The notes beneath the pieces are model-generated. The model had not been told where the DNA came from. It searched no databases and saw only the letters and a list, made by a program, of their open reading frames with translations. The translations under genes and the position numbers were made by a program. Positions 9,476 to 17,996 of a stretch of DNA of 33,366 nucleotides are shown here, piece by piece. Source of the stretch: Pseudoalteromonas sp. SMS1 (lineage in GTDB: Bacteria > Pseudomonadota > Gammaproteobacteria > Enterobacterales > Alteromonadaceae); NCBI RefSeq assembly GCF_021530565.1, contig NZ_JAKGBI010000033.1:1-33366 (forward strand). The letters are read 5' to 3'. Position 1 is the first letter of the stretch. Each line of letters starts with the position of its first letter.

Positions 9476-10213
9476 CTACACTGAGCGGCGCATGTTATCA
9501 AGAATGATCCCTGTTGCCATCGCCACATTCAGTGATTCAGCACCGCCAAAAGCCGGGATCGTGACTGGCTGATTAATATATTCACTGAGATAGGATCTTA
9601 TGCCATGAGATTCGCTGCCCATAAGCAAAACGCCACTTTGATTAAACGTTGCCTCGTGAACACTCTGTCCATCTAAGTAGGCACCGTATACCGCACCTTT
9701 GTATTGACTTAAAAAGTGGGCTAAATCAGTACGAACGACACTGATACGTGCAAACGACCCCATGGTTGCACTGATTACTTTGGGGTTTAGGTGATCAGCA
9801 CAATCTTCGCTTACTACAATTTGTTTCAATCCATACCAATCTGCAACACGAATAATGGTACCTAAATTGCCCGGATCTGAAACCCCGTCCAATGCCAGTA
9901 TCAACCCACTTTTATCAATACTTTGCTGTGCTGGAATTGGCACAATTGCTATTGCCGCATTGTTACTGACCAGCGTGCTGACTTTACTCAAAGCTTGTTC
10001 ATCACACTCGGTGACTTTGCTGTATTTTAACTCGAGTTGATGAGCGCTGATAAATTGAGGCGTCGCAAATATTTGTTGTACTTCAACGCGGGCTGCCAAC
10101 AACTCTAGTACATTCTTTTCCCCTTGTACTAAGTAAAGACCATGTTGCTTACGGTACTTTTTTTGCGCCAGCGCTCTAACTAGTTTTTGTTGGTTTTTAG
10201 ACAGCATACTCAC
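9476..10213 (-). CDS. SpoU (TrmH) family RNA 2'-O-methyltransferase
   Basis: The 245-aa protein has an N-terminal substrate-binding region resembling the L30e-like domain (about 1-95, including the GLYLVQGEKNV segment) and a C-terminal SPOUT knot domain. The family motifs are visible: LDGVSDPGNLGTIIR (about 108-122), NPKVISATMGS (about 143-153) and SLNVAMATG near residues 228-236. This supports SAM-dependent ribose methylation of tRNA or rRNA; the target cannot be told from sequence alone. A second in-frame ATG two codons in could be the true start. It lies upstream of smc on the same strand. Confidence 0.9.
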   Translation of the reverse strand: MSMLSKNQQKLVRALAQKKYRKQHGLYLVQGEKNVLELLAARVEVQQIFATPQFISAHQLELKYSKVTECDEQALSKVSTLVSNNAAIAIVPIPAQQSIDKSGLILALDGVSDPGNLGTIIRVADWYGLKQIVVSEDCADHLNPKVISATMGSFARISVVRTDLAHFLSQYKGAVYGAYLDGQSVHEATFNQSGVLLMGSESHGIRSYLSEYINQPVTIPAFGGAESLNVAMATGIILDNMRRSV

Positions 10214-10450
10214 CTCATTTGGTCAAGAAGCGAAGTATATACAGAATCACACACAAAAGGCAGTGTAATTGCCAATAACGCAGCTTCTATGCTGGGTAAA
10301 TTAAATTATTGTGCACGTTTTGATTACTTTGCAGACATAGCAATATACCATTACAATAGCAGCTGATTGATTACGTAGCTTCGGTATTTTGGAGTTCACG
10401 ACTTCAGACACATCGATAATATGCCCATTTTAACTATCTGAGACGCAGTT

Positions 10451-10744
10451 ATGTCCCCAGAGCTAAACATAATAATACTCAATGCCGCTATCTTGTTATT
10501 GGCTTACTTTGTTATTTACCCCAAGTATGCTGGCAATGACTTTAGGAAAATCTCTATACAAGACTTTATCGCCTCCATGGTGTCGTTGAGCATTGTTGGC
10601 TCTGTCTATTTTGGCAGTGGGGCGGCATTTAGCGTCATTTGGTTTGAAGTTACATGGCCTTGGTTTACGCTAATCAGTTTTACGCTAATTGAACTACCAA
10701 TCTTTTACTGGTACGCCAAGCGGCACAACGTTAAGCTCCCCTAA
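10451..10744 (+). CDS. Small three-helix membrane protein, unknown function
   Basis: This 97-aa protein is strongly hydrophobic, with about three membrane segments (roughly 5-24, 40-60 and 66-87) and a basic C-terminal tail WYAKRHNVKL. I do not recognise a family. It is transcribed divergently from the RNA methyltransferase and converges on the CBS-domain gene, with a terminator hairpin 8 nt after its stop. The coherent transmembrane pattern and the well-placed terminator support it as a real gene. There is no functional clue from the neighbours. Confidence 0.65.
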   Translation: MSPELNIIILNAAILLLAYFVIYPKYAGNDFRKISIQDFIASMVSLSIVGSVYFGSGAAFSVIWFEVTWPWFTLISFTLIELPIFYWYAKRHNVKLP

Positions 10745-10752
10745 AAATAAAA

Positions 10753-10772
10753 AAGGCATCATACGATGCCTT
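10753..10772 (-). terminator. Rho-independent terminator of the CBS-pair gene (bidirectional)
   Basis: A perfect 8-bp stem AAGGCATC/GATGCCTT encloses a 4-nt loop. Read leftward it is followed by TTTTATTTTT, a strong U-tract for the CBS-domain gene. Read rightward the tract is weaker but could still serve the 97-aa membrane protein gene. Confidence 0.88.
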
Positions 10773-10804
10773 GGCTTTAATTTACATTAACTTTGGGGGA
10801 ACTG

Positions 10805-11401
10805 TTACATTTCTTTATGGTGCAAAACGTGCTCAACAACCTCGTTAAAAGTACGGCTCGGTTTTAAAGCCGTCATAGCACGACTGCTGCTTTTCACCAT
10901 ATCGATAAAATCATAATAGCCAACCGCATGCTGACTTTGCTGGCTGACGACAAGTAAGTAAGCAAGACCATCTTCTTCCATCGTTGCCATAATATCACCT
11001 ACTCTCGCATTTAATACTTGAGCACTAGACACTTGACGAAGCGCCGATAACGGCACCATAACATCACTGACGGTTAACTCATTACGGGTACAACCCAATG
11101 CTTGTGCTTTTGCCAGAATAAATCGGCTGCCCAATTGCGCCTTCGCAATAAAGCCCAATTGCTGGCCACTTACATCAATAACCAGAGCGGTTGCTTGGTG
11201 GGTTTTATCAAGTACCAATAACACCTCATCAATGGTGGCGTATTGGTCCACTTCCGTGGTTGGCAATGGATGTAAAAATTGTTCTGCGGGTAACTGCTCT
11301 TGTATTTCTCCCGCAGCAATAGTGTCGATTATATTTGAATGTGTTTTTGCTACGGTATTTGTATTCACCGCATTTGTTTCAAGCGCACGATAATAGCTCA
11401 T
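10805..11401 (-). CDS. CBS-domain pair protein
   Basis: The 198-aa protein consists mainly of two CBS motifs. The first spans about residues 43-95 (pattern TIDEVLLVLDKTHQATALVID) and the second about 110-170 (VSDVM ... VGDIMATMEEDGLAYLLVV). CBS pairs commonly bind adenosyl ligands such as AMP, ATP or SAM and regulate partner proteins. There is no fused enzymatic or transport domain. It is cytosolic by appearance. A strong Shine-Dalgarno GAGGTGA precedes the ATG, and a U-rich terminator follows the stop. The partner is not evident from the context; the 90-aa exported protein lies 53 nt upstream on the same strand. Confidence 0.85.
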   Translation of the reverse strand: MSYYRALETNAVNTNTVAKTHSNIIDTIAAGEIQEQLPAEQFLHPLPTTEVDQYATIDEVLLVLDKTHQATALVIDVSGQQLGFIAKAQLGSRFILAKAQALGCTRNELTVSDVMVPLSALRQVSSAQVLNARVGDIMATMEEDGLAYLLVVSQQSQHAVGYYDFIDMVKSSSRAMTALKPSRTFNEVVEHVLHHKEM

Positions 11402-11454
11402 GGTTCACCTCACGATTTTTAAATTAAATAAATAAAATTTAAGATTAAGCGTGT

Positions 11455-11727
11455 TTAGTGAGTTGGCGGGGCGCGGATCTGTTTGGTAAGAGTGGAGTTT
11501 GAATGCGCATTGAATCGGGTTGCTGGACGACATTGAACGCCTGCAAAATCTCGACTCGGCGCACTGATAATCAACGCATCATCTAGGTCAACATCTAAAA
11601 ACTGAACATCAATGTCAGCTAAAGCTTCAACAACCTGCTGTCTTTCATCAGCCGCACTGGCCCCTGCCGCCGTTACACACAGTAACGTCGCAAAGCTCAA
11701 TGCAAACAACACATGAAAGATCCGCAT
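11455..11727 (-). CDS. Small exported protein, unknown function
   Basis: I chose the internal ATG at 11727, giving 90 aa, because it begins a good Sec signal peptide (MRIFHVLFALSFATLLC through AGASA, cleavage near residue 25) and has a TGGAGA Shine-Dalgarno 11-12 nt upstream. The longer frame up to 11853 adds 42 residues that do not look like protein. The mature part is about 65 residues, acidic in the middle (ADIDVQFLDVDLDDA), with one cysteine and a polar, basic C-terminus. I do not recognise a family. It lies upstream of the CBS-domain gene and is divergent from cysZ. Confidence 0.65.
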   Translation of the reverse strand: MRIFHVLFALSFATLLCVTAAGASAADERQQVVEALADIDVQFLDVDLDDALIISAPSRDFAGVQCRPATRFNAHSNSTLTKQIRAPPTH

Positions 11728-11921
11728 ATTCGATGATTCTCCAAAAAAGTCTATAAATAAGTGTATGGACTCACCTAGACGTTTACAAGAGGGGCCCCAA
11801 TACAAATTACCCTGTAGAATTGTAAGAGAGTGTGACATATATACTCTAACCACTGAATTTACAGGACTTTATTTGCAATGATGCAGATCAAAAAACCGCT
11901 ACGTAAATTTTCAGAAGCGAT

Positions 11922-11927
11922 TATAAT
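11922..11927 (+). promoter_or_regulatory. Possible cysZ -10 element
   Basis: A consensus TATAAT lies 33 nt before the cysZ ATG, in the intergenic space divergent from the exported-protein gene. No good -35 hexamer is found at 16-18 nt spacing, so an activator may be needed or the match may be chance. Confidence 0.4.
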
Positions 11928-11960
11928 AAACATCAACTGTTCCTAATTTAGAGTTTACTT

Positions 11961-12686
11961 ATGCAATTAGCCAAGGGGATGGAGTATTTCATTGCTGGTT
12001 TTTCCATGCTGGGTCAAAAAGGACTTAAGCGCTTTGTTTTTATTCCACTACTTATCAACATTTTGTTATTTGGTAGTTCACTCTTTTTTCTTTTTGACTG
12101 GCTTACACAGGGGTTCGAATACCTCAGGTCAATGCTGCCGAGTATTTTAAGTTGGTTGGAGTGGCTGTTGTGGCCTCTGGCCATTGTCATTATTTTATTT
12201 AGTTACAGTATGGTATTTACTGTCATCACTAATTTTATTGCAGCGCCATTTAACGGTCTGTTATCTGAAAAAGTAGAGATGCACCTTACTGGTCAAAAAA
12301 TTAACGACGATGGCTTTGCTGATATTCTTAAAGATGTGCCTCGCATGGTGGGCCGAGAATGGACCAAGCTCAAATACTATATGCCACGAGCCATTATCTT
12401 TTTCTTGATGCTGTGGTTTCTTCCCTTTCTCGGCCAATTGCTTTGGATATTGTTCACCTGCTGGATGTACAACATCCAGTACAATGATTACCCATTTGAT
12501 AATCATAAAATTAGCTTCAGCCAAATGAAACAAGATCTTAAAGGCCAACAGGGATTGTCCTATGGATTTGGTTTTGCGGTGTTTGTATTAACCGCGATCC
12601 CGTTTGTCAATTTAATTGTGATGCCTGCTGCGGTGTGCGGAGCAACAAAACTCTGGGTCGAAAACTACCGACATAACTATCGCTAG
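11961..12686 (+). CDS. cysZ: Sulfate transporter CysZ
   Basis: CysZ is an inner-membrane protein of the EI24/CysZ family that brings sulfate into the cell for cysteine synthesis. The 241-aa length fits (about 250 in E. coli). It has a typical opening, AKGMEYFIAGFSML, and hydrophobic segments at about 24-48, 66-95, 146-172 and 196-225. The FIAAPFNGLLSEKVE stretch (about 92-106) is characteristic of the family. No other cys genes are adjacent, so it appears to be a single-gene unit with its own promoter. The next gene starts 62 nt downstream. Confidence 0.93.
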   Translation: MQLAKGMEYFIAGFSMLGQKGLKRFVFIPLLINILLFGSSLFFLFDWLTQGFEYLRSMLPSILSWLEWLLWPLAIVIILFSYSMVFTVITNFIAAPFNGLLSEKVEMHLTGQKINDDGFADILKDVPRMVGREWTKLKYYMPRAIIFFLMLWFLPFLGQLLWILFTCWMYNIQYNDYPFDNHKISFSQMKQDLKGQQGLSYGFGFAVFVLTAIPFVNLIVMPAAVCGATKLWVENYRHNYR

Positions 12687-12748
12687 GCGCTCATATAAAC
12701 GTCACAATTCATCCCGATAATAGCTAAAAAAAACCATACTAGGATGTT

Positions 12749-13966
12749 ATGAAAACTTTAGCTAAAATCGTCATCAGTACGGCACTGCTCAGCAGTGCCT
12801 GCGCCCATGCCACTGCACAACTTGGCCCTCGCCCTTTTTACTTATTGGATCAAATGGCACCGAGTGCATTAAAAACGAAGCTCTCTCGCTGTGCTCATAG
12901 ACCCTTTTTTGTAAAAAGCGACTTTTCTATTGGCCATCGTGGTGCCCCCACACAGTTTCCTGAACATACAAAAGAGTCATACATTGCAGCAGCCAAAATG
13001 GGCGCAGGTGTTTTAGAGTGTGATGTGACCTTTACCAAAGACAAAGAACTCGTTTGTCGCCACGCGCAATGTGATTTACATACCAGCACCGACATATTAA
13101 TGCGACCAGAACTTGCCGCGAAGTGCACGCAACCCTTTACGCCAGCAGACCCCGAAACGGGCACTCTCGCGAGTGCACAATGTTGTGCATCGGATTTAAC
13201 ATTAGAAGAGTTTAAGCAACTTAAAGGAAAAATGGACGGCGCAAACCCAAATGCCACCACCGTTGAGGAATATGTAAAAGGGACCGCCAGCTGGCGCACC
13301 GACTTGTACTCTGCGACGGGCACGCTCATGAGTCACGCTGAAAGTATTGAACTGTTCAAGTCGTTGCGTGTAAAAATGACTCCGGAGCTGAAGTCTCCTC
13401 AAGTACCAATGCCATATGAAGGCATGACACAGCAAGACTATGCGCAAAAAATGATTGACGAATACAGAGCGGCTCGCGTGCCTGCGCATCGAGTATTACC
13501 TCAGTCTTTCAATATTGAGGATGTCCAGTATTGGCGCCACAACACCCGTTATGGCCGAAAAGGGGTGTATCTTGATGGTCGCTATGATGACCCGAAGTTT
13601 GACCCAAGCAATCCTCAAACATGGCAACCTTCCATGGAAGAGATCAAAGACAGTGGGGTAAATATCATCGCACCGCCTCTATGGGTACTGCTGACACTCA
13701 ACGATGCAGGTGAAATTGTACCATCTGAGTATGCACGCGCAGCAAAAGCTGCACAGTTAGAGATCATTACATGGACATTGGAGCGTTCAGGTCTAATTTC
13801 TCAAGGTGGTGGCTGGTACTATCAAGGGATCAGTGAAGCTGTAAAGGCCGAAGGTGACGTCTATACAGTACTGGATGTACTGGCAAGACAAGTCGGCGTA
13901 AAAGGCGTATTTAGTGATTGGCCTGCAACCACCACATTCTATGCAAACTGCATGAATCGTTACTAA
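12749..13966 (+). CDS. Exported glycerophosphodiester phosphodiesterase (GlpQ-like)
   Basis: The 405-aa protein starts with a signal peptide (residues 1 to about 22). C18 lies in SSAC, a poor lipobox, so a soluble periplasmic or secreted form is more likely than a lipoprotein. The GDPD catalytic set is visible: H63-R64 in GHRGAP, E72, E90 and D92 in ECDV, and H105 as candidate second general acid/base. Such enzymes hydrolyse glycerophosphodiesters to glycerol-3-phosphate and an alcohol, for phosphate or carbon scavenging. It is longer than E. coli GlpQ (358 aa), with an insertion around 115-165 rich in cysteine (including C149-C150), which suggests disulfides. It converges with the flavoprotein oxidase across a shared terminator. 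Confidence 0.88.
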   Translation: MKTLAKIVISTALLSSACAHATAQLGPRPFYLLDQMAPSALKTKLSRCAHRPFFVKSDFSIGHRGAPTQFPEHTKESYIAAAKMGAGVLECDVTFTKDKELVCRHAQCDLHTSTDILMRPELAAKCTQPFTPADPETGTLASAQCCASDLTLEEFKQLKGKMDGANPNATTVEEYVKGTASWRTDLYSATGTLMSHAESIELFKSLRVKMTPELKSPQVPMPYEGMTQQDYAQKMIDEYRAARVPAHRVLPQSFNIEDVQYWRHNTRYGRKGVYLDGRYDDPKFDPSNPQTWQPSMEEIKDSGVNIIAPPLWVLLTLNDAGEIVPSEYARAAKAAQLEIITWTLERSGLISQGGGWYYQGISEAVKAEGDVYTVLDVLARQVGVKGVFSDWPATTTFYANCMNRY

Positions 13967-13982
13967 TCATGAACCACACAAA

Positions 13983-14009
13983 CACGATGTGCCTATCAGG
14001 CACATCGTG
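13983..14009. terminator. Bidirectional terminator between convergent genes
   Basis: A perfect 12-bp stem CACGATGTGCCT/AGGCACATCGTG closes a 3-nt ATC loop. It sits between the stops of the phosphodiesterase gene (rightward) and the flavoprotein oxidase gene (leftward). The tract after the stem is CTTTCTCTCTC rightward and GTTTGTGTGG on the other strand, so termination rests mostly on the strong stem. Confidence 0.8.
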
Positions 14010-14022
14010 CTTTCTCTCTCAG

Positions 14023-15651
14023 TTAAACTTCTATCGATTGGGCATGATTGAGACGGTTGGTCGGATCTAACAGTCGCTTAACCGCTTGTAATCTCGGATA
14101 GTTGTCTTTGTAATATAGGTACTGCCAGTTTTGAATATCAGTATCCGCATAATTGACATAGCACCCATCCATGACACCGTCTGGTACAGGCCCCTCTTTG
14201 CCATACATTTTCTCATACAGGCCATTCATCCACCCAATGTGGTAAGGATCCTGATTAGGCTCAAACCAATACGTTTGATATTGTAGTTTCATCACCGATC
14301 TGCGGTGAGACACAGCGGTATCCGACGATGAAAATGCATTGATTTGTCCCCCGTACGAAGAGATTTGAACGATCCCCCCTGGACTTAGGTAATCACCATG
14401 GCGTAATTCATCCCACAAAGTACGAATTTGAGACTCTGGAAATGGGTTATTCATATAAGCTGATTTGTTTTTTCCGCGTGCACCAATCAGTGGACCTGCA
14501 TTGTATTGCGTTCCGTACCACCAAGGTAAGCTAAAGTAACTACCGGGCGGCGTGGGCCTTGGCGGCGCATTCTCTTGGCTTTGTTGTCCCATATGATCAG
14601 AAGTGCGCAGGCCTACTTTTGCTTCGGCTAATTGCGCAGACGAAAATACCGAATCTAAAAACTCATCAATTAATCTTGGATCTCCACTACTAAACAGCTG
14701 TATACGGATATCGCCACTACCAGCCACTGAGTTAGGCAACGACATAGAGGTATGAAGCGCATTAAAGCGATTATCGGGGCCATTATTTTTAGTCCAGAAC
14801 TCACCATAATTTTTAAGTAATGCAGCAAACTGGGAATAATCTAAACTTGCCCATGGGATAGCCACCTCCTGCGCATGAACAAATGCAGGTACATCAGGCA
14901 AGTCTTTAAAATAGTATTTCGTCACAATGCCAAAGTTACCGCCGCCACCACCTTGGTGTGCCCAAACAACTTCATCAGCTTGAGCGGACTGACCCTTGAA
15001 AAACTTTCTTGGATAGTTTGCCTGTCCACCCCACTCATTAAATGAAACCAGCTCAACTCCCGCCAAGTAGTCACTTGATAGCCCGTATGAGCGGGAATGA
15101 ATGCCAAAGCCGCCCCCACAAACATGCCCCCCCATACCCACACCAAAACACGAACCTGCTGGAATAATCTTACCAAATTCCTTAAACAGCGTTTTATAGG
15201 TATGACCCAAGTTTGCACCCGCTTCTACGACATAGTAGTCACCCTCTTTGTAGATACGATCCATATTACTAATATCAATAACAACACCATTGTCATTATT
15301 GACGAACCCTTCATAGCAATGGCCCCCTGCACGCACGGTAATGCGTTTGTCCTGCGCTATCGCATCACGTGCAGCCATATAAACTTCATGAGCCGAGCTG
15401 CAAGCACCAATATAAGTTGGTTGGCTTAAAAAGCGCATGTTAGATCCTATCAACATCGAGATGTATCTTGGATCATTACTATACACTTTATGATATTGCC
15501 CATATTCACCGCGAGCCTGTGCTGATGCTGAATTGAGTGCTAGTGGAACAGCGCCAACAGCACCGCCAACAGCAAGCGACTTTTTCAAAAAGCTGCGCCG
15601 TGAAGTGCCTTCGACGGGCTGTGAAGATATCTCTTTGTCATTGTTATCCAT
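14023..15651 (-). CDS. Tat-exported FAD-linked oxidase with BBE domain
   Basis: The 542-aa protein has a twin-arginine signal (R18-R19 in SRRSFLKK, then a hydrophobic stretch to about residue 46), so it is exported folded with its cofactor. A PCMH-type FAD-binding domain follows (about 75-255) and a C-terminal berberine-bridge-like domain ends in YYKDNYPRLQAVKRLLDPTN (about 513-532). H111 in AGGHCYEG and C168 in GSCFGVGMGGH match the positions for bicovalent FAD attachment in this family (8-alpha-histidyl and 6-S-cysteinyl). Related enzymes oxidise sugars, oligosaccharides or alkaloids with O2. The substrate here cannot be told. AAGGAA is a strong Shine-Dalgarno for the ATG. It converges with the exported phosphodiesterase. 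Confidence 0.88.
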   Translation of the reverse strand: MDNNDKEISSQPVEGTSRRSFLKKSLAVGGAVGAVPLALNSASAQARGEYGQYHKVYSNDPRYISMLIGSNMRFLSQPTYIGACSSAHEVYMAARDAIAQDKRITVRAGGHCYEGFVNNDNGVVIDISNMDRIYKEGDYYVVEAGANLGHTYKTLFKEFGKIIPAGSCFGVGMGGHVCGGGFGIHSRSYGLSSDYLAGVELVSFNEWGGQANYPRKFFKGQSAQADEVVWAHQGGGGGNFGIVTKYYFKDLPDVPAFVHAQEVAIPWASLDYSQFAALLKNYGEFWTKNNGPDNRFNALHTSMSLPNSVAGSGDIRIQLFSSGDPRLIDEFLDSVFSSAQLAEAKVGLRTSDHMGQQSQENAPPRPTPPGSYFSLPWWYGTQYNAGPLIGARGKNKSAYMNNPFPESQIRTLWDELRHGDYLSPGGIVQISSYGGQINAFSSSDTAVSHRRSVMKLQYQTYWFEPNQDPYHIGWMNGLYEKMYGKEGPVPDGVMDGCYVNYADTDIQNWQYLYYKDNYPRLQAVKRLLDPTNRLNHAQSIEV

Positions 15652-16108
15652 CGTACTTTCCTTACATGTTATTGTTATCGGCTACGTCACTCCGGCCATC
15701 AACCAATTCCGGCACGGAGCTTTGTGCAGCTTTTCCAATGTAGCAATAAAAAGAACAGGCCCTGTATAGAAATTAGACTAAAGGATAATGCATTTTAAAT
15801 GCGTGAAATTGCAAACAGGCTTAATTTATTCAATCAATAGGTATGTAAGTACTTGCACGATAGTGTTTCAAAATATTTCTGGGAATTATAAATAGGTATA
15901 TAAGAACACTGCTGTTGGATGTTGAAAGTCAAAGCTTTGTAGCAGTTTTAAATTCAAAGTGCGCTATTTTAAAATGCTATTTACGCCCTCACAAAATACG
16001 TGTTACGTCAAAGCGCTTTTATTTTTTCGTGAAATTATCGAAAAGCCGCCCGAACTTTAATGCTTATAAAGTACCGACAGCCCCCCTTTTATACAAAATT
16101 TAACGTCG
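15652..16108. other. Non-coding region upstream of the flavoprotein gene
   Basis: This 457-nt AT-rich stretch separates the flavoprotein oxidase start from the stop of the NTR-like gene; both run leftward. It contains the possible promoter at 15785-15814 and a palindrome at 15790-15802. A 62-codon frame on the plus strand (15915-16103) has no Shine-Dalgarno or recognisable features and I do not call it. Confidence 0.5.
15785..15814 (-). promoter_or_regulatory. Possible promoter with palindromic operator for the flavoprotein gene
   Basis: Read leftward, TTGCAA (15814-15809) and CATTAT (15790-15785) are spaced by 18 nt, each matching four of six consensus bases. The 13-nt palindrome GCATTTTAAATGC (15790-15802) fills the spacer and touches the -10, a position where a repressor could act. 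The transcript would start near 15778, giving a leader of about 125 nt. Confidence 0.35.
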
Positions 16109-16630
16109 CTATTTTACATTTGCTTCAACACGTTCCTTAACAAATTGATACCATGTATCAGACGTATCATTAATAATCTCTGCTCCTTTGGCGTTTGACT
16201 TAAACTTAGGGAATAATAAATAGCCATAACCCAATCTGAAGCTAGCAACTGTCTCACAGTTGGTGAGTATTTGACTTCGACCCACGCCATCTTTCCAAAA
16301 CTTCTCGTCCTTATGAAGAGAGAAATCCGTCATAAATCGATGCGATGATTGTTTATTATATTCAAAATCTTGAAAAGATATGGTTAATTGCTTTCTTTCA
16401 CGTCCCTTTACAACATCAAGTACATCAAATGTGGTAGTGATGATCTTATTTTCTCGCTTTTTACTTACCGCTTTTACAAGGTAAATATCAGCTGACCGTT
16501 GAATCATTTTCTCATGGTTTAACATATATTCATCAGTTGCTGCAGCACATGCTTCTGTTTCTTTAGTCATCATAAAGCAAGTTGATAACACGATTATCAC
16601 TGCATAACTTTTTATTCTATTTAATATCAT
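16109..16630 (-). CDS. Exported protein resembling a netrin/TIMP-like (NTR) domain
   Basis: I chose the ATG at 16630 (173 aa) over the one at 16693, because it opens a signal peptide (MILNRIKSYAVIIVLSTCFM, cleavage near residue 26) and has a GAAAG Shine-Dalgarno. The mature protein starts with CAAATDEY. It then has a strand pattern ADIYLVKAV ... TTTFDVLDVVKG ... QLTISF, a later cysteine in TNCETVASF, and YGYLLFPKF. The order Cys, AD-hydrophobic strand, TTF-x-V-x-x-x-x-KG, second Cys, and YL resembles NTR domains. This is pattern recognition only; the family is not certain and the role is unknown. It stands alone between rlmM and the flavoprotein gene. Confidence 0.65.
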   Translation of the reverse strand: MILNRIKSYAVIIVLSTCFMMTKETEACAAATDEYMLNHEKMIQRSADIYLVKAVSKKRENKIITTTFDVLDVVKGRERKQLTISFQDFEYNKQSSHRFMTDFSLHKDEKFWKDGVGRSQILTNCETVASFRLGYGYLLFPKFKSNAKGAEIINDTSDTWYQFVKERVEANVK

Positions 16631-16893
16631 ATCTACTTTCGAAATATTGCGCCCATGTCTATTTCTAGGGGTCTCGCTATTATACTTGTACATAAAGCTG
16701 TTAACTTTTGGTATTGCAATGCCTCATTAGAATGACCAAGACTTGTTAATGTGTCCTTTAAGTTACTTGGTGATAAAGCAGCATGCGTCAATTAAAACAC
16801 TGGCAATTGTTTTAAAGAAAGTTAATAAATAGCGGGGGGTTAACACAATAAAATTTGCAACATCTACTTCCCTATAAATGCAACAAATTAATA

Positions 16894-17979
16894 TTAGCTA
16901 TACAGATTTTGTGGCACTTTTAGTACTTGGATGTGCACTGTAACTTCTTCACGATCATGGTAAAGGTGCTTGGCTTGTAACTTATAGCCCACATTGTAAT
17001 GCGCAAGTTCATCGTCGATTAATTGCAAACATTCATAAACGCTATCAAAGCGCTTTTTCATCGGTAACTTTAGGTTAAAGATGAGCTCTTTGACAAACCC
17101 ATTTACTATCCAATCGATCATCAGCTGCGTTACTTTACTTGGCTTTTCAACCATATCGCACACTAGCCAGTCGATATTGCGTTTTTCTGGGCGATATTTA
17201 AACCCGTCTTCTCTAAAGTGTTTTACTTGACCTGACTCCATCAACTTATCGTTCATAGGGCCGTTATCAATAGCGGCGACAAACATACCGCGCCTTACAA
17301 GCTGGTAAGTCCAGCCTCCAGGGCACGCACCTAAGTCAACGCCACGCATCCCTGGACGAACTCGCTCTTCTGCCTGCTCTTTGGTTAAAAATACATTGAA
17401 TGCTTCATCTAGCTTCAATGTTGAGCGGCTTGGACCATCCGCGGGCATCCTTAGGCGTGGGATCCCCATAAAAAACGGTGAGTTATTGTCACTAAATGAG
17501 AACCCCACATATGCAGTGTCATTTGCCAAAAAAAGCACATGTAAAACGGGTTTTTGTGGCTTTACATTACGCGTTAGTTTATTTTGTTTTTCTAGTGACT
17601 TCGCCAGTGGGGTCGAGATCTTTTTACAAAATTTAGAGAGTTCTTTGCCCTCATTTGTATCAGGGGTCTCAACTCTCAGTTCACCACACAACGGGAAATC
17701 AGCAACACATTGCTTTATCTCACCTACCCGGTCTTCTAACGGCATGCCTGACAAAAGAGTTCCAGCAAACCATTGCCTTGCAAACACTAAACTTTTGAAA
17801 TCGATTTGTTTGAGCAGTCTTTCAGCATCCTCTTTAGCAAAGCACTCAAACGTGACAAATCCTGTATTAGGCTTTGCTTTTACATAGCCTGCTACACTTT
17901 GTAGCTGAGCATGATGGTTGATTTCAGCGGCTGCATCATTTTCAAACCCACTGCGACAATAAATTACTACACTCGACAT
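16894..17979 (-). CDS. rlmM: 23S rRNA (cytidine-2498-2'-O)-methyltransferase RlmM
   Basis: RlmM uses SAM to 2'-O-methylate C2498 of 23S rRNA in the peptidyl transferase region. The 361-aa length fits (366 in E. coli). The N-terminal part is a THUMP-like RNA-binding region (about 1-165). The Rossmann domain shows the SAM motif GVDLGACPGGW (213-223) and the IDWLVCDMVEKP segment around 265-276, with the later FNLKLPMKKR segment supplying a catalytic lysine of the K-D-K type. It is the last gene of gcvA, hydrolase, ygdD, rlmM, starting 17 nt after the ygdD stop. The gcvA-ygdD-rlmM order is also seen in E. coli. Confidence 0.96.
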   Translation of the reverse strand: MSSVVIYCRSGFENDAAAEINHHAQLQSVAGYVKAKPNTGFVTFECFAKEDAERLLKQIDFKSLVFARQWFAGTLLSGMPLEDRVGEIKQCVADFPLCGELRVETPDTNEGKELSKFCKKISTPLAKSLEKQNKLTRNVKPQKPVLHVLFLANDTAYVGFSFSDNNSPFFMGIPRLRMPADGPSRSTLKLDEAFNVFLTKEQAEERVRPGMRGVDLGACPGGWTYQLVRRGMFVAAIDNGPMNDKLMESGQVKHFREDGFKYRPEKRNIDWLVCDMVEKPSKVTQLMIDWIVNGFVKELIFNLKLPMKKRFDSVYECLQLIDDELAHYNVGYKLQAKHLYHDREEVTVHIQVLKVPQNLYS

Positions 17980-17996
17980 TTAAAATGTTCCCAAGA

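Noticed and set aside
12895..13489. Antisense frames within the phosphodiesterase gene
   Set aside because: The sense frame has signal peptide and catalytic motifs; the antisense frames show none.
15915..16103. 62-codon frame in the gap upstream of the flavoprotein gene
   Set aside because: No Shine-Dalgarno, no recognisable motif, AT-rich random-looking composition.
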